A DNA stretch of 9,980 nt from Verrucomicrobiota bacterium. Its GTDB lineage: Bacteria > Verrucomicrobiota > Verrucomicrobiia > Limisphaerales > AV2. Made by a program: the position numbers and the translations under genes. The DNA is taken from positions 1 to 9,980 of the forward strand of contig QHPA01000234.1 of assembly GCA_003218935.1 (NCBI GenBank). The letters run 5' to 3'. This document shows positions 1 to 9,204 of this stretch, piece by piece; position 1 is the first letter of the stretch; every line of letters begins with the position of its first letter. The notes under the pieces are model-generated. The model had not been told where the DNA came from. It saw nothing but the letters and a program-made list of their open reading frames with translations, and did no database searches.

Positions 1-1071
1 CTTCACCGCCTCGGCGAACAAGTCGCGTCCGCTGGCCTGCTCGAGGCCGTCGAGCAAGTAAAAGTTGATGGCCACGAGCGGCGCGTGGACCGGGTCGTTA
101 ACCTTCAACAACACGCCGTGCAGCCGCTGGCCTTCATGCGTGACGCTGAACGTCGGAAAACCGACGCCGCCCAATCCGAAACTCTTCATCGCCGCGCTCA
201 TCCTGGCCGCATCCAGCCACGGCGCGATGACGCATTCGAAGGGGCGCTTCAACTTCGTGCCGACGCTCGCCCCGCTGCCGCCGGCCAGTTCGCCGAACAA
301 CCCGGTCGCCGCGTAGTAAAGCGGCGAATCGCCGCGCGGCACGTTCGGCGAAGTCGGCGTCCAACGCAGTCCGGTGTCGCGCCAGACCATCGAACGGCGC
401 CAGCCGTTCATGGGAATGACCGTGAGCCGGCACGGTTTCCTGATCCAACCCTCGCCGTTGATCATTTGCGCCAGTTCGCCGCAGGTCATGCCGTAAGCGT
501 AAGGGATGTTCCATTGCCCGACGAACGAACGGAACTTATCTTCCACCATCGGCCCTTCGACGCGTTCGCCCCCGAGCGGATTCGGACGATCCAGGACGCA
601 GAACTCGACACCCGCCTCCGCGCAGGCCTCCATCGCCAGTCCCATCGTGCTGATGAACGTGTAGGAACGCACGCCGGTGTCCTGCAGATCATAAACCAGC
701 GCGTCGAGGCCGCGCAGCATCGCGGGCGTCGGCTTGCGGGTCGCGCCGTAGAGCGAATGGACCGGCAGCCCGGTGCGCTTGTCCGTCCGCTCCCCGATCA
801 ACTCGCCCGCCTTAACATCGCCGTAAACGCCGTGCTCCGGCCCGAACAACGCAACGAGCTTCACGCCCGGCGCGCGCCGTAACAGGTCAATCGTGGACTC
901 GCCGCTGCGATTGACGCCGGACGGATTGGTGATCAGCCCGACGCGTTTTCCCTGCAACTCCGTGAACCCACCCGCGGCGAGCACGTCGCTGCCGAGTTGC
1001 ACTTGCGCCGACGCGACTGCAACTGGCGCCAACACTGCGGAAAGAAAAACAAAACGAATCAAAGCGTGCAT
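1..1071 (-). CDS. namZ: NamZ-like exo-beta-N-acetylmuramidase (DUF1343, GH171), C-terminus cut by window edge
   Basis: DUF1343-family enzymes of the NamZ type remove MurNAc from the non-reducing end of peptidoglycan fragments, in cell-wall turnover or scavenging. Translating the minus strand from the ATG at 1071-1069 gives 357 open residues with no stop before the edge, so the end of the protein is missing. Residues 1-22 form a signal peptide (short basic start, hydrophobic core, ASA|Q cleavage site), so the product is exported. Family landmarks are GLITNPSG (45-52), LFGPEHG (75-81, with the acidic Glu79), YDLQDTGVRSYTF (127-139), DRPNPLGG (161-168) and PYAYGMTCGE (190-199). The segment SPNVPRGDSPLYYAATGLFGE (241-261) lacks the EGTN..GRGT signature many members carry, so this is probably a variant subgroup. 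No Shine-Dalgarno sequence is visible. The gene diverges from the mqnD-like gene. The family call is secure; substrate specificity is inferred. Confidence 0.9.
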   Translation of the reverse strand, partial: MHALIRFVFLSAVLAPVAVASAQVQLGSDVLAAGGFTELQGKRVGLITNPSGVNRSGESTIDLLRRAPGVKLVALFGPEHGVYGDVKAGELIGERTDKRTGLPVHSLYGATRKPTPAMLRGLDALVYDLQDTGVRSYTFISTMGLAMEACAEAGVEFCVLDRPNPLGGERVEGPMVEDKFRSFVGQWNIPYAYGMTCGELAQMINGEGWIRKPCRLTVIPMNGWRRSMVWRDTGLRWTPTSPNVPRGDSPLYYAATGLFGELAGGSGASVGTKLKRPFECVIAPWLDAARMSAAMKSFGLGGVGFPTFSVTHEGQRLHGVLLKVNDPVHAPLVAINFYLLDGLEQASGRDLFAEAVK

Positions 1072-1123
1072 GGGCGAAGAGTAATTGCAAACAGCGGCTG
1101 CGCCAAACCCTATTCTCTCATTG

Positions 1124-1142
1124 GGAGATCAGAGGAGATCAG
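1124..1142. repeat. Two direct copies of GGAGATCAG
   Basis: The 9-base word GGAGATCAG occurs at 1124-1132 and 1134-1142, one helical turn apart, in the region between the divergent namZ-like and mqnD-like genes. The spacing would suit a dimeric regulator, but the second copy runs straight into the hairpin at 1142-1162, so it may simply be the flank of that repeat unit. Confidence 0.4.
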
Positions 1143-1162
1143 GGCTCGACGGAGTCTCGCCC
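1142..1162. repeat. REP-like palindrome with GACGGAGTC core
   Basis: GGGCTCGAC (1142-1150) pairs with GTCTCGCCC (1154-1162) around the loop GGA, with a 2x2 mismatch (TC/TC) in the middle of the stem. From general memory of Verrucomicrobia genomes, GC-rich palindromes with a GACGGAGTC core are scattered between genes, so this is most likely one dispersed repetitive extragenic palindrome. There is no T-tract after it, so it does not look like an intrinsic terminator. Confidence 0.5.
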
Positions 1163-1222
1163 CACCGTTCATGGTCCCAATGCGCCTCCTTGCCTCGGCT
1201 GCTGCGAATTCACGAGTTTTCA

Positions 1223-1248
1223 ACGGCCTGACGGCTTTATTGGGCCGT
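1223..1248. other. Stem-loop upstream of the mqnD-like gene
   Basis: ACGGCC (1223-1228) is perfectly complementary to GGCCGT (1243-1248). Two G-T wobbles and an A-T pair can extend the stem to 9 bp around the 8-base loop at 1232-1239. It lies 66 bases before the GTG start and is not followed by a run of T. It may be a leader structure or chance. The rest of 1072-1314 shows no clear gene, promoter or riboswitch to me. Confidence 0.3.
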
Positions 1249-1314
1249 CCTTTAGCCGCGCACCTGTGGCGCGTTTGCCGTGACACGTGCACCCACCGCC
1301 GCTAACTTCCGACC

Positions 1315-2226
1315 GTGTCGAAACGCGCGCTGACACTGGGCCATTCGCCCGATCCGGATGATGCCTTCATGTTTTACGGGCTGGCGAAGGAATTGATCCC
1401 TACGCACGGCTTCCGTTTCGAGCATATCCTGCAGGACATCCAGACGCTTAACGAACGGGCCACGCGGGGCGAGTTGGACATCTCGGCCATCAGCATCCAC
1501 GCCTACGCATATGTGAGCGAGCAATACGCGCTGCTGCCCAGCGGCGCGAGCATGGGCGACGGTTACGGGCCGATGCTCGTCGCGAAGCAGAAGTTCACGA
1601 GGGACGAGATCGTCCGGAAGAAAATCGCTGTGCCGGGAGCGATGACCAGCGCATTTCTGGCGTTGCAGCTCTGGCTCAATGAAACGCGGAACGCGGAACG
1701 CGGAACGCGGAATTCAGAACGCGGAACTCCGCACTTCGCACTCCGCGCTTCGCATTTGAATTGCGTCATCGTGCCGTTCGACCGGATTTTCCAGTCTGTC
1801 CGCTCCGGCCAGGCGGATGTCGGTCTCATCATTCACGAGGGCCAGCTCACGTATCAAAACGAGGGCCTGGTTTGCTGCGAAGACCTCGGCGCCTGGTGGG
1901 GGCGCGAGAATGACGGCCTTCCCCTGCCCCTCGGCGGCAACGTGATTCACAAACGGTTTGACCCACCGACGCGTAAAGCCATTTCGGGAATTCTCACGGC
2001 CAGCATCCGCTACAGCCTCGACCATCGCGCCGAGGCAGTGCAGCACGCGTTGCAATTCGCTCGAGATATGGGACGCGATCTGGCGGACAAATTTGTCGGC
2101 ATGTACGTGAACCATTGGACGCTCGATTACGGGCAGAAAGGGCGCGAGTCGATCCGGCGGTTCCTTGGCCAGGCATACGAACGTGGATTGATTCCGCACC
2201 GGCAGGAACTGGAGTTTGTGACGTGA
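1315..2226 (+). CDS. mqnD: MqnD-like menaquinone biosynthesis protein (1,4-dihydroxy-6-naphthoate synthase family)
   Basis: This is a 303-residue cytoplasmic protein of the MqnA/MqnD family (periplasmic-binding-protein fold). MqnD converts cyclic de-hypoxanthinyl futalosine to 1,4-dihydroxy-6-naphthoate in the futalosine route to menaquinone. Landmarks are SPDPDDAFMFYGL (11-23), DIQTLNERA (41-49), the SIHAY segment (60-64), GASMGDGYGP (77-86), IAVPGAMTSAFLAL (104-117), PFDRI (154-158) and LIIHEGQLTY (171-180), which holds the conserved family histidine, here His174. The GTG at 1315 is the only start that keeps the N-terminal strand; no Shine-Dalgarno site is seen. Residues about 123-148 are an extra segment encoded by a 7-bp repeat (see 1683-1759), placed where relatives have a short link, and the frame stays open on both sides. 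The paralogue MqnA, or a related binding protein, cannot be excluded; no other menaquinone gene is in view. Confidence 0.85.
   Translation: MSKRALTLGHSPDPDDAFMFYGLAKELIPTHGFRFEHILQDIQTLNERATRGELDISAISIHAYAYVSEQYALLPSGASMGDGYGPMLVAKQKFTRDEIVRKKIAVPGAMTSAFLALQLWLNETRNAERGTRNSERGTPHFALRASHLNCVIVPFDRIFQSVRSGQADVGLIIHEGQLTYQNEGLVCCEDLGAWWGRENDGLPLPLGGNVIHKRFDPPTRKAISGILTASIRYSLDHRAEAVQHALQFARDMGRDLADKFVGMYVNHWTLDYGQKGRESIRRFLGQAYERGLIPHRQELEFVT
1683..1759. repeat. Heptad-periodic dyad repeat inside the mqnD-like gene
   Basis: Eleven consecutive 7-base units can be read. Four exact copies of AACGCGG run from 1683 to 1710, then AATTCAG, another AACGCGG (1718-1724) and AACTCCG (1725-1731). The strand character then flips to pyrimidine-rich units such as CACTTCG, CACTCCG and CGCTTCG up to 1759. 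The first half is thus roughly the reverse complement of the second, an imperfect hairpin. Because three heptads make 21 bases, the encoded peptide also repeats every 7 residues (TRNAERG, TRNSERG). Length and position match the extra 26 residues in the protein, so the block looks inserted or expanded within the gene without breaking the frame. Confidence 0.85.
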
Positions 2227-2232
2227 AACAAA

Positions 2233-2365
2233 AATCCGAAACCCGAATGTTCAAATCCGAAAGAATGCCGAAGTCCGAATGATGAAACAGGCCGACGCTG
2301 AACCAGGCCCGCCGTTTCGTCCTTCGACCTTCATTCGGCCTTCGTCATTCGGAATCAGGGTTTGA
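2233..2365. repeat. Large inverted repeat element built of 7-base units
   Basis: The left arm (2233-2288) reads in heptads such as AATCCGA, AACCCGA, AATCCGA, CCGAAGT and CCGAATG. The right arm (2317-2365) reads as TCGTCCT, TCGACCT, TCATTCG, GCCTTCG and TCATTCG. The best pairing is 2263-2285 with 2331-2353, about 20 of 23 positions by eye, leaving 2289-2316 and flanks as a loop. It begins 7 bases after the mqnD-like stop codon and fills most of the space before the aldo/keto reductase. Such CCGAATGA-type elements are, from memory, common between genes in Verrucomicrobia. A role as bidirectional terminator or transcript-end structure is possible, but no T-run supports it. The remainder, 2366-2458, shows no recognisable promoter. 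Confidence 0.8.
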
Positions 2366-2458
2366 GCGGCGGCTTCCGGTAACGGTGGCCGCAAAAAAGG
2401 AGCGGCGCACACCCTTCACCATTGCGCAGCCGCCCGTGTCGTGGCATACCTCCCGCGC

Positions 2459-3640
2459 ATGAAATACCGACGCTTTGGCCGCACGGAACTCCGGATGCCC
2501 GTCATTTCCTGCGGCGGGATGCGGTACCAGTTCAAGTGGCAGGACGTTGATCCGAATGAAGTTCCCCGCCAAAACCAGGAAAATCTCGAAGCGATTATTC
2601 GCCACGCGGTTGAACTGGGCATCAATCACTTTGAAACGGCCCGCGGCTATGGCTCGTCCGAAATGCAACTCGGCAACCTCCTGCCGGCGTTGCCGCGAGA
2701 CAAAATCATCGTGCAAACCAAGGTAGCGCCGCACAAAAAACCGAAGGATTTTCTGAAGACGTTCGAGAAGTCACTGAAATATCTGCGGCTTGATTATGTG
2801 GATTTGCTCGCGCTGCACGGCGTCAACCATCGGCAGTTTCTTGAATGGTCGCTGAAGAAGAACGGCTGCCTGGCCGCCGCGCGCCAGTTGCAGCGCGGCG
2901 GTTTCATTCGCCACATCGGTTTCTCCACGCACGCGACCGCCGACATCATTCTCGAGCTGGTGAACAGCGGTGAATTCGATTACCTGAACGTTCACTGGTA
3001 TTTCGTCAACGACCTGAACTGGCCGGCCATCGCCGCGGCGCACCGGCGCGACATGGGCGTTTTCATCATCAGCCCGAATGACAAGGGTGGAAAACTTTAT
3101 TCCCCGCCGAAGAAGCTGGTTGACCTGTGCGCGCCGCTGACGCCGATGCAGTTCAACGACCTTTATTGCCTCGCGCGGCAGGAGGTGCATACTCTCAGTT
3201 GCGGCGCGGCGCGGCCGAGTGATTTCGACGAACACGTTCACGCGCTCGATTACTACGACAGATTGTCCGAAACGGTTGCGCCGATTGAAAAGCGTTTGCG
3301 TGATGAGATGGAGCGGATGCTCGGCGCGGACTGGTGCCAGCGCTGGTTTGAAGGTTTGCCGCACTACATCCATGTGCCCGGCGAAATCAACATCAGCGAA
3401 ATACTACGGCTGTGGATGCACGCAAAATCGCTGGACCTCGTCCATTGGGCCAGGATGCGCTACAACCTGCTTGGGCAGGGCGACCATTGGTTCCCCGGTG
3501 AAAACGCGGCAAAGGCGGAGCAGTTCGATATGCGGGCCGCGCTGGCCAGGAGTCCTTTCGCGGAAAGGATTCAAAACGTCCTTCAGGAAGCCCATGAAAT
3601 GCTGTTCGACGCCCCGCAGAAGCGGTTGAGCCGGAGTTGA
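2459..3640 (+). CDS. Aldo/keto reductase, COG1453 type, with degenerate C-terminal ferredoxin region
   Basis: This is a 393-residue predicted NAD(P)H-dependent oxidoreductase with a TIM-barrel fold. The start at ATG 2459 gives the usual [11 protein letters not shown] opening; an in-frame GTG at 2441 would add six residues and is less likely. The barrel shows [10 protein letters not shown] (15-24), [13 protein letters not shown] (56-68), VQTKVAP (85-91) and [10 protein letters not shown] (115-124). The AKR tetrad is therefore Glu59 (Asp in most AKRs), Tyr64, Lys88 and His120. COG1453 relatives usually end in a cysteine-rich 4Fe-4S region around an INIPEILRL motif and after HWFPG. Here INISEILRL (310-318) and HWFPG (343-347) are kept but only Cys293 remains nearby, so a cluster is unlikely. 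The C-terminal helices still align in outline. Substrate is unknown. It stands 48 bases before the next gene, with no terminator seen. Confidence 0.88.
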   Translation: MKYRRFGRTELRMPVISCGGMRYQFKWQDVDPNEVPRQNQENLEAIIRHAVELGINHFETARGYGSSEMQLGNLLPALPRDKIIVQTKVAPHKKPKDFLKTFEKSLKYLRLDYVDLLALHGVNHRQFLEWSLKKNGCLAAARQLQRGGFIRHIGFSTHATADIILELVNSGEFDYLNVHWYFVNDLNWPAIAAAHRRDMGVFIISPNDKGGKLYSPPKKLVDLCAPLTPMQFNDLYCLARQEVHTLSCGAARPSDFDEHVHALDYYDRLSETVAPIEKRLRDEMERMLGADWCQRWFEGLPHYIHVPGEINISEILRLWMHAKSLDLVHWARMRYNLLGQGDHWFPGENAAKAEQFDMRAALARSPFAERIQNVLQEAHEMLFDAPQKRLSRS

Positions 3641-3688
3641 GCATACTTTGGATTTGCCGTAAGCGGCGGTTCGCGGAACAATAACCCA

Positions 3689-4885
3689 ATGCGTGGACGA
3701 GTGTTGCTATGGATTTCGCTCAGCCTGAACCTGGCGATGGCGGCGGTTTGGGTGTACTTTCCGCGCGTCGGCACGGACAGCTACGACGCGCTGGCAGTCA
3801 TGCCGCCGACAGCAGACGCGGGCAAGGTTTACAAAACCAACGTGGTCGTTCGCCGGCAGAATTTCACGTGGAACGAAATCGAGTCCCGCGATTACACGAC
3901 CTACATCGCCAATCTACGCGCGATCGGATGCCCGGAGTCGACCATTCGTGACATCATTGTGGCGGAAGTGAATCAACTGTTCGCCCGTCGTCGCGCCACG
4001 GAAGTGGTGACTGCCGAGCAGCAGTGGTGGCGCTCCGAGCCCGACGCCGATGTAACGCAGGCCGCCGCTGACAAACTCAAGTCACTGGAAGAGGAGCGTC
4101 GCGCATTGTTGACCACGTTGCTTGGTCCACAGTGGGAATCGAGTTACTACCCGTATCCCGAACATCCGAACACCCTGCCGCTGGATGGGCCCGCTTTGGG
4201 TTCCCTTCCGCCGGAGACGAAACAAGCGGTGCGCGACATCGAGGGCCGCGCGGCGGAGCGTCGCCAGGCTTATCTCGATGCCGTTCAGAAGGGCGGGAAA
4301 CAGCCCGATCCAGTCGAACTGGCCAGGTTGCGCCAGCAAACGCGAGCCGAGCTGGGGGAGGTGCTCAACCCGGAACAACTGGAGGAATACCTGTTGCGCT
4401 ACTCGGGCAGCGCAACCGCGCTGCGAGGCGAATTGCACGGAATCAATCTGACACCGGACCAATTTCGCGCGCTCTTTCGCCAAACCGATGCGCTGGATCA
4501 ACAACTCCAACTCCTGGCTGGTGCCACCGACGCGGCAAGTTTGGCGCAACGGCGGGAATGGGAAAAGCAGCGAAATGACGTGCTGCAACAGGCTCTGGGA
4601 CCGGACGTTTACAAGCAATACCGCCTGCTGCAGGATCCCCTCTATCGCGATGTGCAAGCGTCGGTCGAGCAATCGGGCGCGCCTGCCGACAAGATTCTTC
4701 CGCTCTACGAAATCAACCGCGCCACCGAGCAGGAAAAGCAGACTATCCGCAATGACGTCACACTGACCGACGAGCAAAAGGCGCAGAAGCTCGAAACCGT
4801 CCAGACGGCGAGGGAGAATGCCTTATACAAGCTGCTCGGCGAGGAGATTTATCAACGGTTCTTGCAGCAGAATACCAAACCATGA
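3689..4885 (+). CDS. Membrane-anchored helical protein of unknown function with ~80-residue repeats
   Basis: I do not recognise a characterised family. The 398 residues start with an uncleaved signal-anchor type segment (about 5-24), followed by a predicted extracytoplasmic, mostly helical region rich in Gln, Glu, Arg and Ala. A motif after the anchor, FTWNEIESRDYTTYIANLRAIGCPE (59-83), resembles segments I associate with verrucomicrobial hypothetical proteins. Four similar blocks recur about every 80 residues: LGPQWESSY (145-153), LNPEQLEEY (226-234), LGPDVYKQY (303-311) and LGEEIYQRF (383-391). Helix starts of the form LxPE/LTPDQ/LTDEQ occur at 173, 254 and 359, reminiscent of Spy/CpxP-like helical proteins, though I cannot claim homology. 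The stop overlaps the ATG of the response regulator (ATGA, 4882-4885), so the two are probably co-translated. The Shine-Dalgarno is weak (GGAA about 10 bases upstream). Confidence 0.8.
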   Translation: MRGRVLLWISLSLNLAMAAVWVYFPRVGTDSYDALAVMPPTADAGKVYKTNVVVRRQNFTWNEIESRDYTTYIANLRAIGCPESTIRDIIVAEVNQLFARRRATEVVTAEQQWWRSEPDADVTQAAADKLKSLEEERRALLTTLLGPQWESSYYPYPEHPNTLPLDGPALGSLPPETKQAVRDIEGRAAERRQAYLDAVQKGGKQPDPVELARLRQQTRAELGEVLNPEQLEEYLLRYSGSATALRGELHGINLTPDQFRALFRQTDALDQQLQLLAGATDAASLAQRREWEKQRNDVLQQALGPDVYKQYRLLQDPLYRDVQASVEQSGAPADKILPLYEINRATEQEKQTIRNDVTLTDEQKAQKLETVQTARENALYKLLGEEIYQRFLQQNTKP

Positions 4886-5391
4886 GTCCACCGGTCTCAC
4901 GAACCAACAATGAAGGCGCGCCGGCAGAACGGAAACCGGGCGGCGCCGCACGGGCGCGCATCCTGTTGGTCGATGATGATCCAGTCAACCAGATGGTTGC
5001 ACTCGGCTTGCTTCGCCGTCACGGCTGGGAAGCGGTCGCCGCCGCCAATGGAAAGGATGCCCTGCAAATTCTCGCCAAACAAAGTTTCGACCTGATCCTT
5101 ATGGACCTGCAGATGCCGGAGATGGACGGCTACCAGACCGCTTCCGTCATCCGCCAGATCGAAGCGCAATCCTCTTCCGCTTCAAGCGCAGGTGAATCCA
5201 CCGGCGCTGTTGGAGAACGGACCGGCCAGCGCGGCGGACGCGTCCCAATCATCGCGCTCACCACGGCGTCACAACCGGGCGTGCGCGAAAAGTGTCTGAC
5301 TGCCGGGATGGATGATTACCTGACCAAGCCGGTCAGTCCCGCTGACCTTTACGCGGCTGTTGAAAAGTACCTCGGGAGCAATCCGAAATGA
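4882..5391 (+). CDS. Stand-alone receiver-domain response regulator
   Basis: This 169-residue protein consists of one REC domain and no output domain, so it should act by protein contact or as a phosphorelay intermediate. Residues 1-24 are a polar, Pro/Ala/Arg-rich leader. The receiver shows ILLVDDDPVNQ (27-37, acidic Asp31/Asp32), the phosphoacceptor Asp75 in LMDLQMPEMDGY (73-84), Thr127 in ALTT (125-128) and Lys149 in LTKPVS (147-152): a full catalytic set. Between helix 3 and strand 4 there is a low-complexity Ser/Gly-rich insert (about 96-119), longer than in typical receivers. It begins inside the stop codon of the preceding gene and ends 5 bases from the stop of the hybrid kinase on the other strand. 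Its receiver resembles the second receiver of that kinase (QMPEMDGY, KCLxAGMxDY, TKPV), which makes it a plausible acceptor from the kinase's HPt domain; this is inference from context. Confidence 0.93.
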   Translation: MSPPVSRTNNEGAPAERKPGGAARARILLVDDDPVNQMVALGLLRRHGWEAVAAANGKDALQILAKQSFDLILMDLQMPEMDGYQTASVIRQIEAQSSSASSAGESTGAVGERTGQRGGRVPIIALTTASQPGVREKCLTAGMDDYLTKPVSPADLYAAVEKYLGSNPK

Positions 5392-5396
5392 TCGGC

Positions 5397-8573
<3,177 letters not shown>

Positions 8574-8577
8574 ACCA

Positions 8578-9204
8578 CTACTGCTCCGCGTCGATTTCCT
8601 CCCGAACAATAGTGCCCAGACGCAAAAGCTGCGAACTGATTTTCGTCCCCGCCCGCTCGGCGGCGTTCAGGTTGATCTTGAAGCGCACCTTGTTGTTTTC
8701 CTTGTAAAAATTGATGATTCCGCCCCGTTCGGCGAAGCGATCAATGTCACTCACGGTCAAAATGCCGCCTTTTTGTGCCGCCAGAAGAATTTCCGGCAAA
8801 CGCGCCGCCTCCGATGCGCAGACGAACAGTACGTGGCAGCCGCGCATTTCGCCAATCTGTTTGAACCGCTTGAGTTCGAAGGAGCGGCCGTGAACGGCTT
8901 TGCCTTTGATTGCCTGATCCAACGCGCCGCCGAACGGGTCTTCGCCGAGCACGCCGATGACAATCGGCGCGTCCGGCGAGATGAAGCTGTTGCTCGGCCA
9001 CTCGACGAATTGAGTAAAGTTGAACAAATAAGCGGCCTTGAGTGAATACTCCGGCGCTCTTACCACTTGCGCGGACACGGGCGTCGCCCGGAAAACCAAA
9101 GACATCCCCAGGATCAGCAGCCAAACGGCGCGACAGGCGCGACTCGTCCAGCGATCTGCTGCTCCATTGCGCCACCTTGCCGCGGGCGGATTCAGTAGCG
9201 CCAT
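8578..9204 (-). CDS. Periplasmic YfiR-family (DUF4154) protein
   Basis: This 208-residue exported protein belongs to the YfiR/DUF4154 family. In Pseudomonas, YfiR sits in the periplasm and represses the cyclase YfiN by acting on its periplasmic domain. A basic N-terminus is followed by a hydrophobic stretch (27-38) and a likely cleavage site PVSA|Q (after 45). The mature protein opens with EYSLKAAYLFNFTQFVEWP (52-70), the family hallmark, then IVIGVLGEDPFG (81-92), GCHVLFVC (122-129), GGILTVSD (146-153) and GGIINFYKENNKVRFKINLNAA (161-182). Cys123 and Cys129 are the only cysteines of the mature form, fewer than the four reported to form disulfides in P. aeruginosa YfiR. ATG 9204 lies within the end of the receptor gene (13-base overlap) with GGAAAGG upstream, and the stop is 4 bases before the kinase start, so the three genes form one operon. 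It probably modulates the kinase sensor. Confidence 0.93.
   Translation of the reverse strand: MALLNPPAARWRNGAADRWTSRACRAVWLLILGMSLVFRATPVSAQVVRAPEYSLKAAYLFNFTQFVEWPSNSFISPDAPIVIGVLGEDPFGGALDQAIKGKAVHGRSFELKRFKQIGEMRGCHVLFVCASEAARLPEILLAAQKGGILTVSDIDRFAERGGIINFYKENNKVRFKINLNAAERAGTKISSQLLRLGTIVREEIDAEQ
8584..8587 (-). promoter_or_regulatory. Ribosome binding site of the hybrid kinase
   Basis: The minus strand reads GGAG here, 10 bases before the ATG at 8573 and inside the last codons of the yfiR-like gene. The site supports the ATG at 8573 over the upstream TTG at 8609 as the kinase start. Confidence 0.5.

Noticed and set aside
85..882. Open frame of 265 codons on the plus strand
   Set aside because: It is antisense to the NamZ-like gene, whose motifs and signal peptide are clear. 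The Arg/His/Ala-rich translation has no recognisable domain and is typical of high-GC shadow frames.
1072..1116. Sigma-70-like promoter elements on either strand before namZ and mqnD
   Set aside because: The candidates (TTGGCG with TACTCT on the minus strand; TTGCAA with TATTCT on the plus strand) have weak -10 matches or a 20-base spacer, so I do not annotate them.
997..1305. Possible small gene in the divergent intergenic region, plus strand
   Set aside because: It begins inside the NamZ-like signal peptide region, runs through the REP-like hairpin and has no plausible protein features.
1683..1759. CRISPR array
   Set aside because: The units are 7 bases long and contiguous with no spacers, so this is a tandem/dyad repeat and not a CRISPR.
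3641..3688. GCCG-TAAG-CGGC stem as a terminator after the aldo/keto reductase
   Set aside because: It has only a 4-bp stem and no T-run, too weak to call.
4082..4777. Open frame of 231 codons on the minus strand
   Set aside because: It is antisense to the helical membrane-anchored protein, without recognisable domain or ribosome binding site.
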